Assembly: GCF_006442205.1 (NCBI RefSeq)
Contig: NZ_VFVR01000001.1
Location: forward strand, 806,001 to 870,000
Length of the DNA stretch: 64,000 bases
Source of the DNA: Mesorhizobium sp. B2-3-12
GTDB taxonomy: Bacteria > Pseudomonadota > Alphaproteobacteria > Rhizobiales > Rhizobiaceae
Reading direction: 5' to 3'
Shown: one piece after another, positions 17,747-25,860 of the stretch
How positions within the stretch are numbered: position 1 is the first letter of the stretch
Layout of the letters: each line of letters starts with the position of its first letter
The notes under the pieces: generated by a model
Seen by the model: the letters and a program-made list of their open reading frames with translations, nothing else
What the model was told of the DNA's origin: nothing
Databases searched by the model: none
Translations under genes and position numbers: made by a program

Positions 17747-19078
17747 TCAAGTCGGGAATGCAAATCGATCTACAATTTTATTCGCCAGAAAGCGAACAAC
17801 ATCCTCTCGATCAATACTATATTCAAACAGGCTTCTTCCAAATACGCTTACGTCAAATCCTTTCAATTCCTCATCTGACAATAAGAAATACCTCCAATTC
17901 ATAGCATACCAGTCGAGATCATCATTTCTTTTATCGGGATCATCAGAAAACAAATAGCGATTCTTGACGTCCTGATAGGTTAACGTTCCATTTTTAGCCT
18001 TGGAAAACAGTCTTGGAGACGAAAGTTTCAAATCGCAAAGTATATGAATAAGAGCTTGATGACGTATTGTGTTTTTATTTGTAAAAGCCATACACAATCC
18101 AAACAATGTGCAGAGGCGTTCAATTCGACGGAGAGAATACTGGCCTCTTGACCATACAAGCGAAGTAAAATCTGCGAAACCATCTTTTAAGCGACCGGAT
18201 TCATCGTCGTCTGGCATTGCTTTGAGGACATTTAGGACAAATTTCTTTAGAACCCTGTCATTCTCTCTTTTTTCGAATTGCGGAAACGTGACTCTAAAAT
18301 GAATGAATTTCTCAAGATACAAACTCGCATCTATCTCGGATCCATACATTTTTCTGGTTGCCGCTGAGAGCTGATCAAGCTGGCAAACAAGGAGAAAGTG
18401 AACGTTCTTGACCGAAAACAGATGTTTTATTGTCTCCAAAACCGACAAGGCATATGTTGGTCTACATCTATCAAGCTCGTCTACAATAAATATAAGAGGC
18501 TTTTGATTGTCATTAACCGACATAAGGTCCGAAAGGGTTTGGCGAAAAGATTCGAATGCTTTTTGCTCGGCCTTCGCGTTTTCCAGCCGACTGTCAATAA
18601 CTTTGTCGAGCTCGGCTTCAATCTCTTTGCCCACCTCATTGGCTATATCTTCATTTGCATCCTCGAAATCCGAAGCTCGAACCGCACCGGCTGTTAGCCC
18701 GCGAATTGCGCCTTTTATAGCAACCCGCCCGACAATCTTCGCAACGTCTTTCACCTTTTCCTTAAGCGCCTTTTTTTCTTTTGGCTTTATCCCCGTCTCT
18801 TCAAGAATCTCTGCAGCAAGTGAAACAAAAACGTCGGAATCATAGTCGCGTTTGAATGCATCGAAATAGACAACTTTGAATTTCTGATCCCTTGCCCTAC
18901 GAGCCAAACGTCTTGCAAAGACCGTTTTTCCTGATCCCCATGGCTCGTCAAGAGCGACAACCAACGCATCCTCGCTGAGATCAAAAACCTTCAAGAGCCC
19001 ATCGCCAAACGAGTCGCGGCCAAAAATATCTTCACTGGCTCCAACTGCTTGCTCAATATCCGGCGCAAGTATCTTCAT
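17747..19078 (-). CDS. KAP-family P-loop NTPase, AT-rich
   Basis: A 443-residue P-loop NTPase. Walker A is DEPWGSGKT (Lys51, Thr52), Walker B is LIFIVDELDRCRP, and a cluster of conserved residues (LICQLDQL-like, RRIERLCTLFGL) follows the KAP pattern. KAP ATPases are often membrane-associated and appear in phage-exclusion and other defence or effector settings, but no transmembrane pair is obvious here. The DNA is clearly lower in GC than all neighbours, with AT-rich codons, and the gene ends three bases from the uvrD stop. This suggests horizontal gain. The start at 19078 follows GAGGGA. It stands alone without a nuclease or other partner. Confidence 0.85.
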   Translation of the reverse strand: MKILAPDIEQAVGASEDIFGRDSFGDGLLKVFDLSEDALVVALDEPWGSGKTVFARRLARRARDQKFKVVYFDAFKRDYDSDVFVSLAAEILEETGIKPKEKKALKEKVKDVAKIVGRVAIKGAIRGLTAGAVRASDFEDANEDIANEVGKEIEAELDKVIDSRLENAKAEQKAFESFRQTLSDLMSVNDNQKPLIFIVDELDRCRPTYALSVLETIKHLFSVKNVHFLLVCQLDQLSAATRKMYGSEIDASLYLEKFIHFRVTFPQFEKRENDRVLKKFVLNVLKAMPDDDESGRLKDGFADFTSLVWSRGQYSLRRIERLCTLFGLCMAFTNKNTIRHQALIHILCDLKLSSPRLFSKAKNGTLTYQDVKNRYLFSDDPDKRNDDLDWYAMNWRYFLLSDEELKGFDVSVFGRSLFEYSIDREDVVRFLANKIVDRFAFPT

Positions 19079-19202
19079 CTAGCGGTCCCTCAAAAACAGG
19101 AGCCGTTTCTAGCACATCAAATCGCCTAGCTGAGCTTGAGCAAATCCCAATCCACTAGTTCTTTCTGCCAGCCCTGCCGCGAGGCCGGACCGATTGCCCC
19201 CC

Positions 19203-20252
19203 TCACCTGTACCTTGCCTGGTTCCACTTGTGCCCGAGCAGCGACAGGATGATGATCAGCCCGTTGAAGAACTGCACGTAGAAGCCGCTCAACCCCGCCG
19301 CGACAACCCCGGTCTGGATGAACGACACGGTGACGGCGCCGATCGCGCCGCCGGCCACGGTGCCGATGCCGCCCCAGGTCGGGGTGCCGCCGACGAACAC
19401 CGAGGCCAGCACCGGCAACAGATAACCGTCGCCCGCGGTCGGCCACCAGGTGAAGTTGATCATCACCGAAAACGTTCCGGCGATCGCCGCACCTATGCCG
19501 ACGAAGACGAACACTTTCACCCGCACGCGCTTGACGTCGATGCCCATCTGCTGGGCGCTGTCTGGATTGTCGCCGACCACCTTGACCTGCGCGCCGAAGC
19601 GGTGACGGTTGTAAAGCATCGCCGACAGCACGACGAAGGCGATGGCCCAGAAAATCTGCACCGGAATGCCGAAGACCTGGCTGGAAAAGATCTTGTAGGC
19701 CGTGCTGCCGGCAAGACCGGTCAGCGCCATCGACTTGCCTTCATTGATGATCTGGATCAGCCCGCGCAGCAGGAAGTTCATGCCGAGCGTGGCGATCAGC
19801 GACGACAGGCCGCCATAGACGACCAGCGATCCGACGAGGAAGCCGAGCAGCACGCCGGTGACGAGCGCCGCGGCAATGCCGAGGAACGGATCGTAGCCCG
19901 CCTGCACGACCAGCGCGAAGACCCAGGCCGCAAAACCCATCGTCGCCGGAAACGACAGGTCGATCTCGCCGCAGGTGACGACGAAGACCAGCGGCACCAC
20001 CACGAACAGCGCAACGGGAAGCGTCGTCAGCACGGAGCTGTAGAGATACCAGGTGGTGAACACGGTCGGATTGGCGATCATGAACACCGCCATCATGACG
20101 ATGAACACGGCGAGCGTGCCCAGCGATGCCCGGTTGTCGAGGACGAAGCCGCGCAGCCATTGATCGGACGGATGCCTCCATTCCTTGCCGGCGGTATCGC
20201 CGCCTGGACCGCTGAACTGGTTTTGCAGATCGGGTTCCATGGTCTTGCTCAT
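19203..20252 (-). CDS. Sugar ABC transporter permease (RbsC type)
   Basis: A 349-residue inner-membrane permease with about nine hydrophobic segments, of the RbsC/AraH class for ribose-type sugars. Its start overlaps the stop of the ATPase (ATGA), so it is the last gene of the sugar operon running leftward from 24176. A conserved EAA-like permease segment lies near GLIQIINEGKSMALTGL. The N-terminal about 50 residues are polar and cytoplasmic. Confidence 0.93.
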   Translation of the reverse strand: MSKTMEPDLQNQFSGPGGDTAGKEWRHPSDQWLRGFVLDNRASLGTLAVFIVMMAVFMIANPTVFTTWYLYSSVLTTLPVALFVVVPLVFVVTCGEIDLSFPATMGFAAWVFALVVQAGYDPFLGIAAALVTGVLLGFLVGSLVVYGGLSSLIATLGMNFLLRGLIQIINEGKSMALTGLAGSTAYKIFSSQVFGIPVQIFWAIAFVVLSAMLYNRHRFGAQVKVVGDNPDSAQQMGIDVKRVRVKVFVFVGIGAAIAGTFSVMINFTWWPTAGDGYLLPVLASVFVGGTPTWGGIGTVAGGAIGAVTVSFIQTGVVAAGLSGFYVQFFNGLIIILSLLGHKWNQARYR

Positions 20253-21046
20253 CGCGCTCGCTGCTCCGCTCCGACGGCCTCGTGCAGGCCCGGCAATCCG
20301 CCGGGGTGCGCGACGTCTTCCATGAAATTGATCAGGTCTTCCGCCGACTTGACCTGGCTGCGGTCGGCGGCCAGCGCCACCTTGCCGCGATCGATCACGA
20401 CGAAGCGGTCGGCGATGTCGAAGACATGATGGATGTTATGGCCGATGAACAGGATCGAGCGGCCGCTCGCCCGCACCTGACGCACGAAATGGAAGACCTT
20501 GGCGGTTTCGGTCAGCGACAACGCCGTGGTCGGCTCGTCGAGAATGATCAGCTCGGCCTGCTTGTAGATGGCGCGCGCGATCGCCACGCCCTGGCGCTCG
20601 CCGCCAGAAAGCTGGCCGACGATCGAGTGCGGCGTGAACACTTTCGAGGTGAAGCCGATCTCGCGCATCAGCCGGCTCGCCTCCTCGATCTCCTTGTTGA
20701 CCTTCAGCCAGCCCATGAAGCCGGTGAGCTCGCGGCCCATGAAGATGTTGCGCACGATGGTCTGCTGGACGGCGAGCGCCCGGTCCTGGAACACTGTCTC
20801 GATGCCGGCATCACGCGAGCGCGCCGCGCTCCATCCGGTCACCGGCTCGCCGCGCACGAGAATCTCGCCGCTGGTCGGCCTGACCACGCCGGACAGGATC
20901 TTGATCAGCGTCGACTTGCCGGCGCCATTGTCGCCGATGAGGCCGACGACCTCGCCGCGGTCGACGCTGAGATTGACGCCGCCCAGCGCATAGACCTGAC
21001 CGTAGGACTTCTTGATATCGCGCAGTTCGATGATGCGTTCGGCCAT
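20249..21046 (-). CDS. Sugar ABC transporter ATP-binding protein
   Basis: A 265-residue single-domain ABC ATPase. Walker A is GDNGAGKST, the signature is LSGGERQGVAIA, Walker B is LIILDEPTTAL, and an H-loop follows (FIGHNIHH). It powers uptake through the adjacent RbsC-type permease. Unlike RbsA, which has two fused ATPase domains, this has one. Start at 21046 with GAGGA before it. A 12-bp hairpin at 21096-21125 separates it from the binding-protein gene. Confidence 0.93.
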   Translation of the reverse strand: MAERIIELRDIKKSYGQVYALGGVNLSVDRGEVVGLIGDNGAGKSTLIKILSGVVRPTSGEILVRGEPVTGWSAARSRDAGIETVFQDRALAVQQTIVRNIFMGRELTGFMGWLKVNKEIEEASRLMREIGFTSKVFTPHSIVGQLSGGERQGVAIARAIYKQAELIILDEPTTALSLTETAKVFHFVRQVRASGRSILFIGHNIHHVFDIADRFVVIDRGKVALAADRSQVKSAEDLINFMEDVAHPGGLPGLHEAVGAEQRAR

Positions 21047-21095
21047 CGGATCCTCGCTTTCCATTGTCGCGTGCCGGACAACTTCTCCAGCGGTC

Positions 21096-21125
21096 CTGCC
21101 GGCCGGGGCCTGACCCGGCCGGCAG
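21096..21125 (-). other. Intercistronic RNA hairpin in the sugar operon
   Basis: A perfect 12-bp stem, CTGCCGGCCGGG against CCCGGCCGGCAG, with a six-base loop, lies between the binding-protein stop (21136) and the ATPase start (21046). There is no T-run, so it is more likely a processing or stability structure than a full terminator. Such stems raise binding-protein mRNA over the downstream membrane genes. Confidence 0.7.
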
Positions 21126-21135
21126 CCTTGGGAGA

Positions 21136-22143
21136 TCAGCGCAGCGCCTGCTTGGCGAGCTCTGAGACGATCTCGTAATTCTGCGGCGTGACGAAGCCGG
21201 CGCCGGTGTCGACATTCAGCGGCGCCAAGCCCAGCACCACTTGCTGGCAGAGGCTGAGGATCGGCAGATAGCCCTGCAGGAATGGCTGCTGGTCGGCTGT
21301 CAGCTGCACCCAGCCACCCTTGAAGCCCTCGACGATCTGCGGACTGGTGTCGAAGCCGAAGTTGAAGATATCGCCGGGCTTCCGCCCCGCGGCCTGCATG
21401 TATGTCGGGACATTGCCGAGCATCTGGCCGCCGGGATAGCCGACCGCCTTGACGCCGGGATTGTTGAGCAAGGCCGCGGTGATCAACGGGATGGCGAGAT
21501 TCGGGTCGGCCGCCCACTCGGTCGCGGAGTTGATTTGAACGACATCGACGCCGGCCTCTTTCAATGCGGCGACGGTCGCACGCTCGCGCGCGCCCCGGCT
21601 CTCATTGTCGAAGGGACCGATCATGATCGCCTTGTCGCCGGATTTCAGCCCGGCCAGCTTGAACGCCTCGGCGCCGAGCGCGCGGCCCTGCTGCTCCTGC
21701 TGGGCGCCGACATAGCCGCCGCCGTACGCCGCCACCACCTTCGGCAGCGGCACGTTCTGGTACATCATCTTGATGCCGTCCTTATGCGCCTGCTCGGCCA
21801 GCGGCATGATCGCGTCTTCGCCCGGATGACCCATCATGGCGATGCCGCCGGGCTTGACCGCGACCGCCTCGCGCAATTGCTGCACCATCCTTTCGGGGTC
21901 CCAGCCCGAGAAGATGTAGTCGACCTTCGGGCCGAGATCGGCCGCCGCCTGCCTAGCGCCATTATAGACGATGGTGCCGAAAGCATCGCCCTCCGCGCCG
22001 CCGACGAAGAAGCGGATATGGACATCCTTGCACCATTGCTGGTCGAGCGCCCGTGCCGGCATGGTAGAGATGGCGGCGCAGAGCGCCGCGGCGGCGGCCA
22101 CGACGACGGTGCGCGCGAATGTCGTTCTGATTGCTATGCTCAT
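21136..22143 (-). CDS. Periplasmic sugar-binding protein of ABC transporter
   Basis: A 335-residue type-1 periplasmic binding protein. The N-terminus is a signal peptide (MSIAIRTTFARTVVVAAAAA, cleavage near PARA-LD). The mature part has the alternating Rossmann-like pattern of ribose/xylose binding proteins (VAVKPGGIAMMGHPGEDAIM; KAIMIGPFDNESRGARERA). It delivers substrate to the permease and ATPase that follow. The ligand is unknown; the catabolic neighbours suggest a polyol or unusual sugar. Confidence 0.92.
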   Translation of the reverse strand: MSIAIRTTFARTVVVAAAAALCAAISTMPARALDQQWCKDVHIRFFVGGAEGDAFGTIVYNGARQAAADLGPKVDYIFSGWDPERMVQQLREAVAVKPGGIAMMGHPGEDAIMPLAEQAHKDGIKMMYQNVPLPKVVAAYGGGYVGAQQEQQGRALGAEAFKLAGLKSGDKAIMIGPFDNESRGARERATVAALKEAGVDVVQINSATEWAADPNLAIPLITAALLNNPGVKAVGYPGGQMLGNVPTYMQAAGRKPGDIFNFGFDTSPQIVEGFKGGWVQLTADQQPFLQGYLPILSLCQQVVLGLAPLNVDTGAGFVTPQNYEIVSELAKQALR

Positions 22144-22239
22144 GCACTTGTCCTCCCATTGTTTTCCTCGTCGCCGAGGGCTCTTGACGATTTGCTGGCA
22201 TTGGCATTTGACGGCCGGCTCCTCCCGCCGCCGCGCTTC

Positions 22240-23148
22240 TCACGCCGGATTTGGCAGGTAGCTGGCGCCTCCCCGGCATTGCTTGAGATACTCCAGCCCC
22301 CGCACCTGCCCGGTGATCTCGAGATCGCCGCGATAGACCGGGTCGTGCCAGCCTTCGATATCGATGGCGCCCTTGTAACCGGCCAGCCGCAACTCGCTGA
22401 TCACCCGCGTCCAGTCGCTGTCGCCGAAGCCCGGCGTGCGCATCTGCACGAAAGGCACGCGGCCGAACACGCCATGCTCGCGGATCACGTCCCAGCGGAT
22501 CGTGGCGTCCTTGCCGTGGACATGAAAGATGCGCGGCGCCCATTTGCGGATCTGCGGCATCGGATCGATCAGGTAGACGAGCTGATGGCAGGGTTCCCAT
22601 TCGAGGCCGAGATTTTCGTCGGGCACTTCGTTGAACATCAGCTCCCAGGCGTCCGGATTGTGGGCGATGTTCCAGTCGCCGCCTGCCCAGTTGCCGTCCA
22701 TGGCGCAGTTCTCGAAGGCGATGCGCACGCCCTTGTCGGCGGCGCGCCTGGCCAGCGGCCCCCACACCTCGCGAAAGCGCGGCAGGCTGTCGGGCAGCGG
22801 CTTGCCGCGGATGCGCCCGGTGAAGCCGCTGACCGTGGACGCGCCGAACAGATGGGCATTGTCGATCACCGTTTCCCAGGCCGCGAGCACGCCGCGATCG
22901 ACATCGCCGCTCTCCAGCGGATTGCCGAACACGCCGATCGAGGACACCGTCACGTCGGCATCGCCGATCGCCTCGCGGATCTGGCCGGCCAATCGCGGCA
23001 GGTCCTTGCCGCCCAGCGTCTGCCAGAAGAAGGGCTGGATGCTCTCGAAGCCGAGCGGCAGGATCTGCCTGACATAGGCCGCCGGGTCGTCGAGATTGGC
23101 CCGCACCATCGTGCCGATGCGGATGTCGAGCAACGGGTTTGGCATCAT
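22240..23148 (-). CDS. Sugar phosphate isomerase/epimerase (TIM barrel)
   Basis: A 302-residue xylose-isomerase-like TIM-barrel protein, of the broad family of IolE, hydroxypyruvate isomerase and endonuclease IV-like enzymes. Typical metal-site residues lie in AFENCAMDG, WEPCHQLVYLIDP, FHVHGKDA and DIEGWHDP. The start (23148) overlaps the stop of the oxidoreductase gene by four bases. Together with that gene it probably converts the imported sugar to a central intermediate. The exact reaction is unknown. Confidence 0.88.
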   Translation of the reverse strand: MMPNPLLDIRIGTMVRANLDDPAAYVRQILPLGFESIQPFFWQTLGGKDLPRLAGQIREAIGDADVTVSSIGVFGNPLESGDVDRGVLAAWETVIDNAHLFGASTVSGFTGRIRGKPLPDSLPRFREVWGPLARRAADKGVRIAFENCAMDGNWAGGDWNIAHNPDAWELMFNEVPDENLGLEWEPCHQLVYLIDPMPQIRKWAPRIFHVHGKDATIRWDVIREHGVFGRVPFVQMRTPGFGDSDWTRVISELRLAGYKGAIDIEGWHDPVYRGDLEITGQVRGLEYLKQCRGGASYLPNPA

Positions 23149-24176
23149 GGTCCTTCCCTTGTGATCGCCACGCGCCGCCCGGTCTCGGCGCTCTCGATCG
23201 CGCCAAAAACCATGGCCAGGCTCTTGATGTTGTCTGCACCGCGCGTTTCCGGCTCGGTGCCGGTCTCGATGGCGTGCATGAAATCCTGGATGATGCCGAG
23301 ATGGCCGCCGACGCGGTCGGAAGGATCGAGCGCCGGCACGCCGACCGGCTCGGTTTTGTCCATCAGGCCGTCACGGCCCGATACCACCGCTTCCGCCTTC
23401 AGCCCGTCATGGCCGTCCCAGGTCAGGCTGCCGCGCTCGCCAACGATGCGCCAGCTGCCCTCCCAACTGGTGCGGAAGCCGGCTGCGCACCAGGAGCCGG
23501 CATAGGTGAAGACCTTGCCGCCGCCGAGATCGAAGACGGCGCTCGCCGACGACCCTTGCCGGTACCAGGACTGGGCCGGCTCCCATTCCTGGCAAAAGAC
23601 ACCGGCCGGCTCGCCGGCGACCATGTAGCGGGCGGCATCGAAGGTATGGATCGCCATGTCGAGCAGCAGCACATGGTCCATTTCCTCGCGGAAGCCGCCG
23701 AAATGCGGCCCGATGAAGAAGTCGGCATGGATGCTGGTCGCCGCACCGATGACGCCAGAGTCCAGAAAACGCCGTATGCGCCTGACATTGGCGACATAGC
23801 GCCGGTTCTGGACGACGGCATGAACGCGCTTTGCCCGGCGCGCGGCCTCGACGATGGTGCGGGCGTTCTCGGGACTGTCCGCCAGCGGCTTCTCGGTCAG
23901 GAGATGGCACTTATGGGCGAAGGCCGAAAGCGCGACGTCGCGCCTGGCGGCGGGAACCACGACATCGAACACCGCGTCGGGTTTTGTCTGGTCGAGCACC
24001 GCGTCGAGGCTGGTGCCGGTGACGGCATTGGCAAGCCCGTATTCGACCGCCCTCGCCCGCGCCCGTTCGGCGTCGAGGTCGACAAGGCCGACAATGGCAA
24101 GCCCGTCGATCCGGCTTGCGGCATCGAGCCATTGTCTGCTCATCGCGCCACAGCCGACGAGGACGACATTCATCAT
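23145..24176 (-). CDS. Gfo/Idh/MocA family NAD(P)-dependent oxidoreductase
   Basis: A 343-residue dehydrogenase of the inositol/glucose-fructose group. The N-terminus has the dinucleotide motif VLVGCGAMSRQW, and the conserved LTEKPLADS catalytic-Lys motif follows. It is the first gene of the leftward operon. It is divergent from the LacI regulator, with the tandem operator in between. It probably oxidises the imported sugar. Start at 24176 or the next ATG three bases in. Confidence 0.9.
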   Translation of the reverse strand: MMNVVLVGCGAMSRQWLDAASRIDGLAIVGLVDLDAERARARAVEYGLANAVTGTSLDAVLDQTKPDAVFDVVVPAARRDVALSAFAHKCHLLTEKPLADSPENARTIVEAARRAKRVHAVVQNRRYVANVRRIRRFLDSGVIGAATSIHADFFIGPHFGGFREEMDHVLLLDMAIHTFDAARYMVAGEPAGVFCQEWEPAQSWYRQGSSASAVFDLGGGKVFTYAGSWCAAGFRTSWEGSWRIVGERGSLTWDGHDGLKAEAVVSGRDGLMDKTEPVGVPALDPSDRVGGHLGIIQDFMHAIETGTEPETRGADNIKSLAMVFGAIESAETGRRVAITREGP

Positions 24177-24234
24177 CCGGCGATCCTCCCGTTCGGCCCC
24201 TCCAGGCCGAGTGTCACGGCATTCACGGCACCGC

Positions 24235-24262
24235 CGTAAACGTTTTTCCGTAAACGTTTACG
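24235..24262. promoter_or_regulatory. Tandem LacI-type operators
   Basis: The perfect palindrome CGTAAACGTTTACG (24249-24262) is preceded at once by an imperfect copy, CGTAAACGTTTTTC (24235-24248), so two 14-bp sites lie end to end. GTAAACGTTTAC-type palindromes are classic LacI/GalR family operators. The pair lies between the divergent oxidoreductase and LacI genes, so it can control both. Confidence 0.8.
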
Positions 24263-24371
24263 AGAACACACCCGATGACGTAGAATGTCAATCGGCCGCT
24301 GTCGAAAATCGCCGTAGCGCCTTGGCCCGGGCGGCAACCGGTGCTAGCCAAGAAGGGGGGAGAACAGTCAC

Positions 24372-25397
24372 TTGGCGTCCAGCATCCACGACCTTGCGCG
24401 ACACCTGAACATTTCGATCGGCACCGTGTCGCGGGCGCTGAACGGACGCGCCGACGTCAATGCCGACACCCGCCAGCGCGTGCTCGATGCCGCCAGGCAG
24501 CTGAACTATGCGCCCAACCAGTCCGGACGCAGTCTCAGGCAAGGAGCCACCCATTCGATCGCCTTCATGCTGCAGCCGCATCAGGGCGACCAGCAATATG
24601 GCGAACCGTTTTTCATCCCGTTCCTGATCGGGCTGCAGGCGAAGCTGGCCGAGCATGGCCTCGATCTGATGGTCGTCATGGGTGAGCCCGGCAAATATCA
24701 GCAGGAGCGGTTGCGCCGCGTGGTCGAGACGCGCTTGGTCGATGCGGTCGTTTTGGCCAATACGCGGCGGGAAGACGATCGAATCGACTATCTCGGCAAG
24801 GTCGGCTTTCCCTTCGCCACGCTCGGCCGAAGCCAGTCGGGCGACGACACCTATCCTTCGCTCGATATCGATTTCGAAAGGGCGGGCGAAGAGGCCGTCG
24901 ACCGCCTCGTGGCGCGCGGACACCGTCGCATTGCCGCCATCCGCCCTTCGCTTGATCTCAACTTCGGCTATCTGTTCCTGGACGGCTATGGCAAGGGCTT
25001 GCAGCGGCATGGCATCGAGGTCGATCACGAGCTGATCGCCGACGGTTTCATCAACGAGGCCGGCGGCTACGAGGTGACGCCGCGCGTGATGTTGGCAAAA
25101 GACCCGCCGACGGCAATCATCTTCAACAATGATGCCATGGCGCTCGGCGGCTGCAAGGCGCTGGCCGAGATGGGCATGCGGCCCGGTCAAGACATTGCCG
25201 TGAACGTCATCGTCGACACGCCGCTCTGCCGCTATTTTTCGCCGGCGCTGACCGCCTTTCGCCCGGCGCTGGAGCCGATGGGCCGACGGCTGGCCGAAAT
25301 GCTGCTGGCATCGCTCCCCGCCTTCGCCGGCCCGGAAGGCCCGCGCGTCATCCGCGAAGTCTGGCCGCTGGAACTGGTCGCGCGCGATAGCGATTGA
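24372..25397 (+). CDS. LacI family transcriptional regulator
   Basis: A 341-residue repressor. The N-terminal helix-turn-helix reads SIHDLARHLNISIGTVSRALNG-like (residues 3-24), with a hinge helix following, then a periplasmic-binding-protein-like sensor domain. It starts with TTG at 24372 after a GGGGGGAGA ribosome site. It is divergent from the sugar uptake and breakdown operon and is expected to bind the tandem operator at 24235-24262 and release it on binding a sugar. Confidence 0.93.
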   Translation: MASSIHDLARHLNISIGTVSRALNGRADVNADTRQRVLDAARQLNYAPNQSGRSLRQGATHSIAFMLQPHQGDQQYGEPFFIPFLIGLQAKLAEHGLDLMVVMGEPGKYQQERLRRVVETRLVDAVVLANTRREDDRIDYLGKVGFPFATLGRSQSGDDTYPSLDIDFERAGEEAVDRLVARGHRRIAAIRPSLDLNFGYLFLDGYGKGLQRHGIEVDHELIADGFINEAGGYEVTPRVMLAKDPPTAIIFNNDAMALGGCKALAEMGMRPGQDIAVNVIVDTPLCRYFSPALTAFRPALEPMGRRLAEMLLASLPAFAGPEGPRVIREVWPLELVARDSD

Positions 25398-25421
25398 TGG
25401 GACCAGCGCCGGCGAAGCCGG

Positions 25422-25736
25422 TCAATCCACCTTCTTCTCGCCCCGCTCGCCAGCCTTGACGATATCCCCGGTGGTGAACAGGATTTCCTTCAGTTCCGCG
25501 CGCCAGTCCGTCTTCTGGCGCAGCAGGAATTCGAGGTCCATGCCGAAATGCTTGAACTCCTCGCTCTGTGCGTTCTTCATGATCGCCTTGGCCTCCGGGT
25601 CTTTTTCAACCGACATGCGCTGTTCGTACCAGCCGATCGCTTCCGCCTCCTCGATCAGCGAGGCGATCATGCGGGCGAAGGTCCGCACCTTCTGCGACAG
25701 TTCTTCCGGCGGTTCGTGATACTGGTCGAAACCCAT
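25422..25736 (-). CDS. Encapsulated-ferritin-like protein (EncFtn family), no encapsulin nearby
   Basis: A 104-residue two-helix protein with the EncFtn pattern. The ferroxidase-site residues align as Glu30, Glu60 and His63, with Trp36 and Tyr37 in the WYEQR motif and extra acids (Glu29, Glu32). EncFtn forms ring-like decamers that oxidise iron inside encapsulin shells. Here the C-terminus (KAGERGEKKVD) lacks an obvious encapsulin targeting peptide, and no shell gene is in the window. Start at 25736 after GGAGGA. A longer upstream reading is antisense or out of frame and was rejected. It may work as a free ferroxidase. Confidence 0.82.
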   Translation of the reverse strand: MGFDQYHEPPEELSQKVRTFARMIASLIEEAEAIGWYEQRMSVEKDPEAKAIMKNAQSEEFKHFGMDLEFLLRQKTDWRAELKEILFTTGDIVKAGERGEKKVD

Positions 25737-25860
25737 GTCGTCCTCCCTCAACGGCTCGCGGATGGAGCCAAAGGCACTGGCCCGCATCCATGAATGCGTG
25801 GAACGCGCCGCGGGTTCCGGTATCCAGCCACAATTCGGGACGGTGAATCTGCAAGCAATC

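Noticed and set aside
21241..23505. A 754-codon plus-strand frame opposite the sugar operon
   Set aside because: Antisense to the binding-protein and isomerase genes, with no ribosome site and no domain resemblance.
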